From: CAZRXG01 sp964603985
Lineage (GTDB): Bacteria > Chloroflexota > Anaerolineae > Aggregatilineales > UBA3940
NCBI GenBank assembly: GCA_964603985.1
Contig: CAZRXG010000065.1
Coordinates: forward strand, 1 to 16,028
Direction: 5' to 3'
Length of the DNA stretch: 16,028 nt
Positions within the stretch are counted from its first letter, which is position 1. Each line of letters begins with the position of its first letter. Below, piece after piece: positions 5,640-13,139 of this stretch. The notes under the pieces are model-generated. The model was given only the letters and a program-made list of their open reading frames with translations. It had not been told where the DNA came from and ran no database searches. The position numbers were made by a program, and so were the translations under genes.

Positions 5640-6452
5640 CTACCCTATTTGAATGGTGTTCCTTTCAACCGTGCGCGAAAGGTGCGCCGGGCCGAACACC
5701 AGAGTTATGATGACGGCAATCGCCGTCGTGCAGATCGTCACGCCCAGGGCCATGCTGAGCGCATCCGACAGATCGGGCGTGAAGTAGCCGATCCAGGCGT
5801 TGAACATGCCGTGAAACAGCCCGGCCACCAGCACGCTGCCCCGGGTGTGGTTGAACAGCCAGGTGAATGCCACCGAGGCCATGACGGTCATAAACGTGAA
5901 CCCCGCCACCCCGACGGCCAGCCCGGACTGTTGGCTGAGCGCCTGCTGGAAAGTGCCCTCGACGAAGAAGATCGGGATGTGCCACAGGCCCCAGAAAAAG
6001 CCCAGGATGAGGGAGGAGGTCAGGGCGTTGTAGCGGGCCTGTAGGCGAGGCAGGGCAAAGCCGCGCCAGCCGTACTCTTCGGTGAAGCCGTTCAGCAGGG
6101 TGAGCAGGATGATCGACGGGATGATGGTGTAGAGCGGCGGGAGCGCGCCGAAGTCAAACGCGGAGCCGAGCGGTCTGCTCGCGAGCGCGCCGCTCAGCGC
6201 GATCACAATGGGCAGGAGCAGCAAGGCCAGCCACCAAACCGCCTCAATTCGCCAGATGAGAATGCGCCGCAGCAGCTCGAGGAACCCGCCCCTGCCGTCC
6301 GCCACGCGGGCGACGATCAGGCCCGCAATACCCGGCCCGAACGTCGCGAGGAAGTACAGGTCGTTCAGGCCGACGGCCAGCAGGGGCAGCAAGACGACCC
6401 CCGATAATACCAGCGCCAGGATGTAAAACGAGATGAGCGGATAGCGTTTCAT
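5640..6452 (-). CDS. CPBP-family intramembrane metalloprotease
   Basis: A 270-residue multi-spanning membrane protein of the CAAX-protease/bacteriocin-processing family (ABI/CPBP). All three conserved motifs are present: Glu125-Glu126-x3-Arg130 (EEYGWR), an aromatic-rich helix ending in His158 (FWGLWH), and His214-x3-Asn218 (HGMFN). The glutamates and histidines are the expected metal ligands. There are about seven to eight hydrophobic segments, including 7-28, 33-50, 72-90, 108-122, 146-163, 180-200 and 236-256. GGAGGGG lies about 5 bases before the ATG. In bacteria this family contributes to membrane protein or peptide processing and sometimes to bacteriocin immunity; the substrate here is unknown. 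It lies about 2.2 kb from the RiPP precursors and on the other strand, so a link is speculation. Confidence 0.92.
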   Translation of the reverse strand: MKRYPLISFYILALVLSGVVLLPLLAVGLNDLYFLATFGPGIAGLIVARVADGRGGFLELLRRILIWRIEAVWWLALLLLPIVIALSGALASRPLGSAFDFGALPPLYTIIPSIILLTLLNGFTEEYGWRGFALPRLQARYNALTSSLILGFFWGLWHIPIFFVEGTFQQALSQQSGLAVGVAGFTFMTVMASVAFTWLFNHTRGSVLVAGLFHGMFNAWIGYFTPDLSDALSMALGVTICTTAIAVIITLVFGPAHLSRTVERNTIQIG

Positions 6453-6550
6453 TTTTCCCCTCCACAGAGAGATAGTGACTCAATCACTACTGCACTTTAC
6501 GCGCGTCGCCCGGCTTTCGTTTCCCGGCCTGTCGGCGCTGCTGTCTGCCG

Positions 6551-7249
6551 CTACCAGGGCAGTTCGGAGCCGTCCCACTGAAGATAGCGCCCCGCGTCGT
6601 GCGTCGTCAGCCCGTCGATCACCTTCAGCATCCCCCGGATCGACTTTTTGGGCGTCAGCGGCGCACCTGACCCGCCCATGTCGGTCTTGACCCAGCCAGG
6701 GTGGATCATGACGGCGACGATCCCCATGCGCACGACCTCGAAGGCCAGCAGGCGGGTGAGCATGTTGAGCGCGGTCTTGCTGGCCGAGTAGCCGTAGCTG
6801 CCCCCGCCGTGCTTCTGGGCCAGCGAGGCCATCTGCGTGGTGATGTTGACGATCTTCGGGTCGCTGCCTGCCCGCAGCAGGTCGAGGTAGCGCTGGGCGA
6901 CCATGATAGGCGCGACGGCGTTGACCCGGAAGGCGGTGGTCAGCGTCTCGGCGTCCAGGTTGCCGATGTGCTCCGGGCGGGGGTGAATCCCGGCGTTGTT
7001 GATCAGCAGATCCAGCCCGTCGACCTGCTGGCCGACTGCCGCGTGTGAGGCGTCGATGGTGGCCTGATCGGTCACGTCGAGGGGCAGCATGCTGAGGCGG
7101 TTGCCGTGTGAGGCGGCCAGCGCGTGGAGGTGGGTCGCGGCGTCGGGGGTGCGGCAGGCGGCGAAGACCCGGTCGCCGCGCTCAAGAAGCTGGCGGGCGA
7201 ACTCCAGGCCGATGCCGCGATTGGAGCCTGTGATGAGAACGCGCTGCAT
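6551..7249 (-). CDS. Short-chain dehydrogenase/reductase, C-factor (CsgA)-like subgroup
   Basis: A 232-residue NAD(P)-dependent oxidoreductase with a complete classical SDR motif set. The dinucleotide-binding loop G8-SNRGI-G14, the LDVTD acidic segment (57-61), NNAG (84-87), Asn110, and the catalytic Tyr154-x3-Lys158 (YSASK) are all present. PGWVKTDMGG (184-193) follows as in this family. The compact length and the pattern VLITGSNRGIGLE...LINNAGI resemble the C-factor-like SDRs. The substrate cannot be deduced. GGAGG precedes the ATG by about 7 bases. It lies 122 bases downstream of the molybdoenzyme gene on the same strand and may be cotranscribed with it, though it has its own strong ribosome binding site. 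Confidence 0.92.
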   Translation of the reverse strand: MQRVLITGSNRGIGLEFARQLLERGDRVFAACRTPDAATHLHALAASHGNRLSMLPLDVTDQATIDASHAAVGQQVDGLDLLINNAGIHPRPEHIGNLDAETLTTAFRVNAVAPIMVAQRYLDLLRAGSDPKIVNITTQMASLAQKHGGGSYGYSASKTALNMLTRLLAFEVVRMGIVAVMIHPGWVKTDMGGSGAPLTPKKSIRGMLKVIDGLTTHDAGRYLQWDGSELPW

Positions 7250-7371
7250 GTCGAATCCTCCTGGGTGATCGCAAGGGACATTTCACGCAGGTGCTGAGGC
7301 CAGGGGGCATACAGCCTGTGGCCGTGAGGCAGAGGCGTCGGGCGAACCGGGTGGAGCAGCTACCGGTCCGG

Positions 7372-8985
7372 TTACAGGCTCTTCTCGACGCTGTGGATGC
7401 CGGTCGTGCCGCTGGGACGCGCGTCGGAGAACTGCTCGACCTGGGGTGTGCCGTCGGCTTCGGAGCAGCGCACCTCGAAGACGTGCTCCCCGGCCTCAAA
7501 GGGCCAGTCGTAGCGCCAGATCACCCACGTCGTCTCGGAGAGCGGCGCACGAAGCTGCGCTTCGACCCACTCGCCGCCGTCGACGCGCACCTCGACCTTC
7601 GAGACTCCGCGCGCCCCGGCGTGGGCCATGCCGCCGATGGGCACCAGCATCCGGTCGCCGTCCTGGATGATGGCGTCGTCGGCGACTGTGTCGATGACGG
7701 AGACGGTGTTCATGCGGGCGACCTCGTCCCAGCCGCGCTCGACCCAGTAGCCCTCGTGGTACTCGTCGGTCACCTCGATGGCGGTGATCCACTTGGGCTG
7801 CTTCATACCGTAGCGGTCGGGGATGTAGACGCGCAGCGGGAAACCGTTCTCGACAGGCAGCGGCTTGTCGTCCCAGGCGTAGGTCAGCATGATCCGCTGG
7901 TCGCTGTCGATCAGGTCGAGGGCGAGGGTCTCGTGGAAGCCGTCGGCAGACTGGATGTTGAGATACTTCGCGCCGGGCTGCACGCCGACATCGGCCAGCA
8001 CATCCTGCAAACTGACGCCCGTCCACAGTGTGGTGCCGATCAGGCCGGTCGCCAGCCGCCCCGATATGCAGGACAGCGTGATGTACTGATCCATCGGCTG
8101 GTAGCTGCTGCGCAGGTCGTCGAGCGTCAGCGTGAGGGGGTTATCGACCAGGCCGGAGATGGGCAGTGTCCAGGCCGCGCCGTCGATCACGCTGGGCGTG
8201 GTGCGGATAAAAACCTTGTAGTGATCCTCGATGGGCGTGTATTCGGGGCGCGTGCCGGGCGCGGGCATGACCGGGTCGTCGGCGTTGGGCAGCGGGCGTG
8301 AAGTCCCGGCTTCGACGGCCACCTCGCGTCTGCGCTTCCCAGACGCGGCCAGGTTAACGCCAGCCCCTGCCCCGATGACGGTGATGGCGGCTGTCGCCGC
8401 GCCGACCTGAATCAGAAAGCGGCGGCGGTCAAGCTGGCGGGCGGTGAGCGCCTCGCCGGTCTCTGCCTTCGAGGCAGGTGGCAGGCTGCGCAGACGGTTG
8501 TACACCCAGCCGAACGCCACCCCCCAGCCCAGGAATGCCGCCAGCACCCAGAGTCCGCGCAGGGCCGGGGCGATGGATGACTGGCCGATCAGCAGGTTGA
8601 CGATCAAGGCGGGCACGCCCTGCGCCGCGCCCAGGATCAGGCCGGGGATCAGGGCCGGGCCGTCCTCCTGACGGCGCAGAATGGCGAAGTAGACCGCCCC
8701 GAACAGGACGCCTGCCGCCAGCGCCATCGCGACGGCGATTGACTGCTCGGCGGTTTTGGCGGTGTCGGAGACGCCGACGTTGAGCGCGCGCAGGGTGTCG
8801 ATCATCAGGTCGATGCCGAAAGTGGTCACCGGCCCTGGCAGGACGCGCGTCACCCCGTCGAACAGGTCAAACGGGACGAAGGGCAGTCCGGCGATCTGAC
8901 TCGCCAGGTAGAATATCGCTATGAGTGGTGCAGTGAGCAGCAAACCGGCCAGTGCGCCGGTCGCGGCCTTTGGTCTGTGTTCCAT
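7372..8985 (-). CDS. Membrane-anchored sulfite oxidase-type molybdopterin oxidoreductase
   Basis: A 537-residue fusion. Residues 1-165 form a membrane domain of about four to five hydrophobic helices (about 10-33, 84-103, 111-134 and 141-161 are clearest). After a linker comes DRRRFL (186-191) and another hydrophobic segment (192-212), a twin-arginine-like motif and anchor. Residues about 255-415 are the sulfite oxidase-type molybdopterin domain: SCISG with Cys306 as the expected molybdenum ligand, and GFPLRVYIPDRYGMKQPKWI as in the family. Residues about 425-525 resemble the immunoglobulin-like dimerisation domain. Electrons would come from an extracytoplasmic substrate; which one is unknown. 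GGAGG lies about 7 bases before the ATG. No molybdenum cofactor biosynthesis gene is in view. Confidence 0.9.
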   Translation of the reverse strand: MEHRPKAATGALAGLLLTAPLIAIFYLASQIAGLPFVPFDLFDGVTRVLPGPVTTFGIDLMIDTLRALNVGVSDTAKTAEQSIAVAMALAAGVLFGAVYFAILRRQEDGPALIPGLILGAAQGVPALIVNLLIGQSSIAPALRGLWVLAAFLGWGVAFGWVYNRLRSLPPASKAETGEALTARQLDRRRFLIQVGAATAAITVIGAGAGVNLAASGKRRREVAVEAGTSRPLPNADDPVMPAPGTRPEYTPIEDHYKVFIRTTPSVIDGAAWTLPISGLVDNPLTLTLDDLRSSYQPMDQYITLSCISGRLATGLIGTTLWTGVSLQDVLADVGVQPGAKYLNIQSADGFHETLALDLIDSDQRIMLTYAWDDKPLPVENGFPLRVYIPDRYGMKQPKWITAIEVTDEYHEGYWVERGWDEVARMNTVSVIDTVADDAIIQDGDRMLVPIGGMAHAGARGVSKVEVRVDGGEWVEAQLRAPLSETTWVIWRYDWPFEAGEHVFEVRCSEADGTPQVEQFSDARPSGTTGIHSVEKSL

Positions 8986-9083
8986 AGCCGTTCCTCCTTA
9001 TATACCTTTGGCCTACAGAGTATACTGAAAACGCGGGGGTGGGATCAATCGGTTGGCCGAATTCGCGCCGCAGTCGCGCCGGA

Positions 9084-10637
9084 TCAGGGTACAGCCCAGG
9101 CCGCTCCCCGCAGGTCGCGCAGGATCACCCCCCGCGCGATAAGCTGGGGATCGTATTTGTCTGCGCCCCGGTCGAGCAGATACAGGGCGTTGTCGCCGAT
9201 GAAGAACAGCCGCGTGCCGTCGGGCGACCAGATCGCCACCTGCACCGCGCCCTCGAAGGCGGGCACCGGTTCCCCGTCGATGGGGCCGACCCACAGGCCG
9301 CCGACGAACTTGGGGGATTGGCCTGCCCAGGCCCAGTAGGCGCGGTCGGGCGAGATGATGGGCACGAAAGCCGTCGGGGCTGCCAGCTCGCTCACCTCGC
9401 CGCCGGGTGTGATCCGGTAGACGGCAGCTTCGTGAGTCACCGCGTAGAACATGCCGTCCCAGGCGCGGGCCAGCGTCGTCGGTGCGAAGTCGGCGACGGG
9501 CACCGGGGTGGGATCGGCCAGGGTGAGGCGGAAGACGCCCGCCGTGCCGGACTCGTTGCAGACCACCGTGTAGGGGTCGATGCTGACCAGCACCGTCCCG
9601 GTCTCGTGGTCGAATGCCATGCGGTTGAAGTACGCAGGCCACAGTGAGCGCGCCGCCCCGGTCGTCACGTCGACCGTGCGCAGGTCGCGCCAGCCGCAGT
9701 CGGGGTCGCGGCTGTAGACCATAAACGCGCCGTCGTCCACCCAGGCGACAAACTGCTCCTCGTCGCTGGGGGTGGGGTCGTTGGGGTCGTACAGGGAGGT
9801 GACGCCGGAGCCGTCGGCGGCGGCCACCCAGACACCCGCCATCTCGAAGCGGCCCACCAAAATCGACGTGTAGCTGGCGTAGAGGATGGCCGTCCCGTCG
9901 GGCGACCAGTGGGGGTGCATCGCCTGACCCGGCTCGTCGCCGAGGCGGGTGATTGAGCCGTCGTCCGGTGAGTAGACGTACAGGTCGGCTGATGGCCCCT
10001 CGTGCGCGCCGACGAAGGCCAGCCGCCGCCCGTCAGGTGACCACGCCAGGCTCCGGCCCAGCCCGGCGATGGCGTGCAGCGGCGCGTAGGCCGGGTCGTT
10101 GACGCCGGGCGTGTCGGGGGGCGGTTCGGTCTGGGTGGAGGTGAGGGCGGTGATCACCTCGCTCTCGCCGTCCGGCAGTGAGAGCAGGTGAAGCGTCAGG
10201 CCGTGCCACAGCGTGTCGTCCGCCGTGATGTAGGCCACGTGCCTGCCGGTGGGGGAGATGGCCGCGCCGAACTCGTCGGGACCGGCGATGATGGTATCGC
10301 CGACCAACTGCGTCAGGCCGGTGCCGTCGGCGTTGAGCGCCCACAGGCCGTCGACCGTGCGCCCGTCGAGGGCGGTCGCCAGCAGCAACCAGGGGCCATT
10401 CGTGGAGAGGGACCTGCCGTCCGGCTGAAGCGCCGGGATGGGTGAGGCGGTTGTGGGGGGCGGTGGGGTCGTGGTCGGGGTGGGGGTGGGCGTCGGGTTC
10501 GAGGAGGGCAGCAGCGTGAGCTGGATCGTCGGGGCGGGCGTCGGCGGGACGCCGGGGCCGATCAGCGTGCAGGCGGTGAGGACGAGCAGCGCGAACAGGG
10601 GGAGTCGGCGGGCGGTGGGCTTTGGCGGGAATCTCAT
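9084..10637 (-). CDS. TolB/WD40-like beta-propeller lipoprotein
   Basis: A 517-residue exported protein. The ATG at 10637 is preferred over an in-frame ATG at 10667 because AGGAG lies about 6 bases before it. RRLPLFALLVLTAC gives a lipobox with Cys23. Residues about 24-70 are a Pro/Thr linker (PTPTPTPTTTPPPP) tethering the protein to the membrane surface. The rest carries repeated blades with the WSPDG-type signature: AISPTGRHVAYI, LAWSPDGRRLAFV, HWSPDGTAILYA and AIWSPDGTRLFFI, each followed by a strand and an acidic turn, as in TolB-like PD40 propellers. No enzymatic motif is seen; a scaffold or binding role at the cell surface is likely. Its minus-strand upstream region has a TATAGT box at 10684-10679, duplicated at 11478-11483. 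Confidence 0.88.
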   Translation of the reverse strand: MRFPPKPTARRLPLFALLVLTACTLIGPGVPPTPAPTIQLTLLPSSNPTPTPTPTTTPPPPTTASPIPALQPDGRSLSTNGPWLLLATALDGRTVDGLWALNADGTGLTQLVGDTIIAGPDEFGAAISPTGRHVAYITADDTLWHGLTLHLLSLPDGESEVITALTSTQTEPPPDTPGVNDPAYAPLHAIAGLGRSLAWSPDGRRLAFVGAHEGPSADLYVYSPDDGSITRLGDEPGQAMHPHWSPDGTAILYASYTSILVGRFEMAGVWVAAADGSGVTSLYDPNDPTPSDEEQFVAWVDDGAFMVYSRDPDCGWRDLRTVDVTTGAARSLWPAYFNRMAFDHETGTVLVSIDPYTVVCNESGTAGVFRLTLADPTPVPVADFAPTTLARAWDGMFYAVTHEAAVYRITPGGEVSELAAPTAFVPIISPDRAYWAWAGQSPKFVGGLWVGPIDGEPVPAFEGAVQVAIWSPDGTRLFFIGDNALYLLDRGADKYDPQLIARGVILRDLRGAAWAVP

Positions 10638-10650
10638 AGCTCTCCTTTTG

Positions 10651-10691
10651 GGCCGGGTTATCTTCACCAGGTTCCTGACTATACCACCGAA
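10651..10691. repeat. Left copy of a direct repeat flanking the DUF559 block
   Basis: GGCCGGGT, then TTCAC, then GACTATACCACCGAA (10677-10691) recur in the same order at 11459-11490, where 7 bases between the second and third blocks are missing. The left copy is the region upstream of the propeller lipoprotein gene. Together the copies enclose the palindromic elements and the DUF559 gene. Confidence 0.6.
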
Positions 10692-10727
10692 ATGCTGTCC
10701 TCACCTGTCTTGGACATTGTTGCTCAG

Positions 10728-10890
10728 GCCCTCACCCGCCTTCGCCCGACCTGCGGTCGCGCTCAGTCTGCCCTCTCCCTCAGGGAGAGGGCGAATCGAG
10801 GACGGCCAGGCCGTCCGAAAATAGTTAAGGTGCATCGGGGAGAGGGCAGACGCGCAGATGTCGGCAGACATCGCAGCGGCGGGTGAGGGC
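10728..10890. repeat. Palindromic intergenic element, copy 1 (163 bp)
   Basis: Perfect 11-bp terminal inverted repeats, GCCCTCACCCG (10728-10738) and CGGGTGAGGGC (10880-10890). Inside are a 10-bp stem with a 3-base loop (10770-10792), the hairpin GGACGGCC-A-GGCCGTCC (10800-10816), and GATGTC/GACATC (10857-10872). Bases 10838-10892 match 11371-11425 at 54 of 55 positions. Copy 1 carries about 46 extra bases after the central hairpin and a partial third copy just before it (10700-10718). Confidence 0.75.
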
Positions 10891-10899
10891 CTGGAGAAT

Positions 10900-11292
10900 T
10901 CATTCCTCGGATCTCCCTCTATCTGCCACCTGTGCAATCCGCACCAACACCCCCTCGAGATTATCCGATACTTCGTCGTTGGTGAAGCGCAGCACACGAT
11001 ACCCTTCCGCTTCGAGCATACACTGCCGTTCCATGTCCATCTCATGTTGATAGCGATGTACCTCACCATCCAATTCAACGATCAACCGGCAGTCATAACA
11101 GAAAAAGTCCACTACAAAGGGCGTATTGGCGACAGGGTGTTGGCGGCGAAACTTCAATCCACCCAGGTGGCGGTTACGCAAGCAAGCCCACAACCGTTTT
11201 TCTGCTGATGTTTCGCGCTGGCGAAGCTGCCGTGCCATCTGCACCATGGCCTGAGATGCCATCTGGCGAAAGTTGATTTCAGGGTCGTCCAT
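10900..11292 (-). CDS. DUF559 endonuclease-like protein
   Basis: A 130-residue protein of the DUF559 family, which shares the fold of very-short-patch-repair and restriction-type endonucleases. Characteristic segments: AEKRLWACLRNRHLGGLKFRRQHP (30-53), a VDF motif (61-63), VELDGEVH (72-79), and RVLRFTNDEV (99-108). Asp62, Glu73 and the basic residues around KFRRQ are the likely active-site set by analogy. It is close to family length and appears intact. The ATG at 11292 has no good ribosome binding site; Met11 is an alternative. It is enclosed by two palindromic elements: one ends 10 bases past its stop, the other begins 27 bases before its start. A nuclease role is inferred from the fold; no function is established. 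Confidence 0.85.
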   Translation of the reverse strand: MDDPEINFRQMASQAMVQMARQLRQRETSAEKRLWACLRNRHLGGLKFRRQHPVANTPFVVDFFCYDCRLIVELDGEVHRYQHEMDMERQCMLEAEGYRVLRFTNDEVSDNLEGVLVRIAQVADRGRSEE

Positions 11293-11318
11293 AGATTCGC
11301 GCTTTCTGTCCTGCTTTT

Positions 11319-11423
11319 GCCCTCACCCGTCTCGGACATTGCCAATGTCCTCGACTCGCCCTCTCCCTCAGGGAGAGGGCAGACGCGCAGATGTCGGTAG
11401 ACATCGCAGCGGCGGGTGAGGGC
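11319..11423. repeat. Palindromic intergenic element, copy 2 (105 bp)
   Basis: Same terminal inverted repeats as copy 1, GCCCTCACCCG (11319-11329) and CGGGTGAGGGC (11413-11423). It contains GGACATTG-C-CAATGTCC (11333-11349), the 10-bp central hairpin (11358-11380) and GATGTC/GACATC (11390-11405). It lies in the same orientation as copy 1, on the other side of the DUF559 gene. Confidence 0.78.
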
Positions 11424-11458
11424 CTTATGGTCGGGCGTGATGAGTGCCCATCATGATT

Positions 11459-11490
11459 GGCCGGGTGATTTTCACGACTATACCACCGAA
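11459..11490. repeat. Right copy of the direct repeat flanking the DUF559 block
   Basis: GACTATACCACCGAA (11476-11490) is identical to 10677-10691, preceded by the same GGCCGGGT and TTCAC blocks. On the minus strand it carries a TATAGT box with no gene directly downstream, as expected for a duplicated upstream region. Confidence 0.6.
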
Positions 11491-11589
11491 TCCAACCGAT
11501 CGCCCCCTGATGGGCCGGTAGCCGGTCAGCTTTTAGCGGTTGCCGGGTGGCTTGTGGCGGCCTGCGGAACGGTGGCCTGGTCACGATAG

Positions 11590-11624
11590 GAAAAACCACA
11601 GGAGCGGTTGTCTGCCCCTGTGGT
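11590..11624 (-). terminator. Rho-independent terminator of the DUF2202 gene
   Basis: On the minus strand ACCACAGG (11624-11617) pairs with CCTGTGGT (11602-11595) around a 14-base loop and is followed by a run of T residues (11594-11591). It begins 24 bases after the DUF2202 stop codon and would end the transcript of the lipoprotein cluster. Confidence 0.75.
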
Positions 11625-11648
11625 CATCCTTCTTGGGATACCCGGCTC

Positions 11649-12440
11649 TCAGCTCCTGCCGCGCCCTCCCTTTTCGATGCCCGTACTGATGATGTCGTCG
11701 TAGGTTGCCTGATCCAGGTATTGGGGCCGGTAAATCTCCCCGGTCTGCCGTTCCAGAGTGGCAACAAAGGAGCGCAGGTGGTTGCGTGAGCCTTTCATCA
11801 GGTTCTCGTAAACCAGACTGATGTCCTCGTTGTCAGTCCCTGCAATGCTCTCTTCCAGGTCGAGGATATCGATCTCTTCGATGGCGGCTCCGACGCGCAG
11901 CGCACTGCTCAGCGACTCGCTCCCGGTGGCGACAAGCTGATCGTGGAGGGCCTGGAGGTCCGGGTCGGTGAAGACGCCCACGCCGTTGTTCGCGGCGGGG
12001 TCTTCCAGGCCGTAGCGTTCGATCAGGGTCTTGACGGCTTCGGTATGGGTCTGCTCGCTGTCGGCGATATTCTGGAAAATGGGTGTTCCCCACAGCTCGT
12101 ACAGCGTCGCGTAGACATCGTGGGCCAGCTTCTCCTCCTCCCGCATGTAGAGGAGCGCGGCGACTTCGTCGGCGGTGAGTTCGTCCGCCGGGTAGGGTGC
12201 CACTACCGTGACCAGCGCAGCTTCGTCAATGCTGGTGCTGCCGGTCTCGTCTACAGTCACGATCTCTACCTCTTCCGCATCGCTAACCTGACCGCCGGTA
12301 GAGGCGGCCTGAACGTCATTCACGGGCGATAGAACTGCCGCCTCCGCTTCCGGGGTTGCATCCGTACCGGCCCCGCACGCAGCCAGGATACCCAGTGCCA
12401 AAAGCGCGACAGTGCCAGCTCTCATTCGTCTTCCATTCAT
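11649..12440 (-). CDS. Ferritin-like DUF2202 lipoprotein
   Basis: A 263-residue exported protein. The N-terminus MNGRRMRAGTVALLALGILAAC carries a lipobox with Cys22; residues about 23-105 are a low-complexity acidic linker. The DUF2202 domain (about 110-255) follows: LTADEVAALLYMREEEKLAHDVY, NIADSEQTHTEAVKTLIERYGL, SLSSALRVGAAIEEIDILDLEE, and the final helix KGSRNHLRSFVATLERQTG. The Glu and His residues in these helices fit a four-helix, ferritin-like di-metal site. The ATG at 12440 is preceded by GGAGA about 8 bases upstream; an upstream in-frame extension to 12569 lacks one. DUF2202 has no firmly known function; an oxidative-stress or metal role outside the membrane is inference. Confidence 0.9.
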   Translation of the reverse strand: MNGRRMRAGTVALLALGILAACGAGTDATPEAEAAVLSPVNDVQAASTGGQVSDAEEVEIVTVDETGSTSIDEAALVTVVAPYPADELTADEVAALLYMREEEKLAHDVYATLYELWGTPIFQNIADSEQTHTEAVKTLIERYGLEDPAANNGVGVFTDPDLQALHDQLVATGSESLSSALRVGAAIEEIDILDLEESIAGTDNEDISLVYENLMKGSRNHLRSFVATLERQTGEIYRPQYLDQATYDDIISTGIEKGGRGRS

Positions 12441-12584
12441 GTCTCTATCTCCAGATGTCTCTAAAAGTTTGTCACTTACGCCTGGAAGATAACGACAGAA
12501 TGTGAAGAACTGATGTGGAGAGTGTAAATATCTCGCGGGATACGGCGATGAGATGAGACCGGTTGCCACGACGCGCCCGGCGAA

Positions 12585-13052
12585 TCACTCCGACTCCAGA
12601 CGGATGCTCGTCAGGGTGATGTTCTGGAAGACCTCTTCCTCGGTCACGGTGTAATCCGGGCAGTCGGGCCAGACGCCGCGAAGCGTGACGTATACGGTCG
12701 CGCCGCTGGAGAAGCGAATCCGGTACTCGTAAAGGTCAAGCAGGTTGTCGCGGAGGACGATCTCGTAGTCCGTCGTGATCCAGGGCTGAACGGCTCTCAG
12801 CTCTTGGAGCGCGTCGTACTCGCTGACCGTGGCCAGCCATCCATAATCCTCGGCTACTGCCGCCTCGAACACGCCATCCAGGAACTTTTGCTGCGCGCGG
12901 GGCGGCACGTGCCCGCTTAGAAAGTCGAAGCACGCCTGCCCGTTGATCATCGGCGCGACGACGAAGTACAGCACCGGCAGCACACAGGCCAGAAGCAGGA
13001 CGATCCCCACGACGTTCACCACCCGGAGCTTGCGGTCGGTTTTCTCACCCAT
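12585..13052 (-). CDS. Single-pass membrane protein of unknown function
   Basis: A 155-residue protein I do not recognise. MGEKTDRKLR is followed by one transmembrane segment (about 12-35) and an extracytoplasmic domain of roughly 120 residues. That domain has mixed alpha/beta character, with paired strands such as YEIVLRDNLLDLYEYRIRF and ATVYVTLRGVW, and two cysteines (41 and 131 or thereabouts). The overall plan, a membrane anchor with a small alpha+beta domain, resembles Tim44/NTF2-like accessory proteins, but I cannot assign it. The ATG at 13052 is chosen because GAGGGGGGAAG precedes it; the in-frame ATG at 13118 would add a non-hydrophobic extension. It lies between the S41 peptidase and the DUF2202 gene on the same strand. 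Confidence 0.78.
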   Translation of the reverse strand: MGEKTDRKLRVVNVVGIVLLLACVLPVLYFVVAPMINGQACFDFLSGHVPPRAQQKFLDGVFEAAVAEDYGWLATVSEYDALQELRAVQPWITTDYEIVLRDNLLDLYEYRIRFSSGATVYVTLRGVWPDCPDYTVTEEEVFQNITLTSIRLESE

Positions 13053-13077
13053 CGGCTTCCCCCCTCGGAAGTGACGC

Positions 13078-13107
13078 GCAGGGGCGAAAGTACAAGCTCG
13101 CCCCTGC
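13078..13107. other. Perfect 10-bp hairpin between the S41 gene and the downstream gene
   Basis: GCAGGGGCGA (13078-13087) and TCGCCCCTGC (13098-13107) form a perfect stem with a 10-base loop. On the minus-strand transcript it lies after the S41 stop and before the ribosome binding site of the next gene. No U run follows, so it is more likely an mRNA-processing or stability element, or a weak attenuator, than a terminator. Confidence 0.55.
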
Positions 13108-13139
13108 GGCAGCGTCAAATGAACGTGTGACGTGAGCTC

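Noticed and set aside
5640..6452. CPBP protease as the dedicated RiPP-processing or immunity protein
   Set aside because: The family can have such roles, but the gene is over 2 kb away, on the opposite strand and separated by an unrelated operon; nothing in the sequence ties them.
7291..8301. Plus-strand open frame of 336 codons opposite the molybdoenzyme
   Set aside because: Shadow of the molybdopterin domain on the other strand; low-complexity Val/Asp/Gly-rich translation and no domain.
10638..10667. Earlier ATG for the propeller lipoprotein
   Set aside because: No ribosome binding site, and the later ATG at 10637 gives a standard signal peptide with AGGAG in place.
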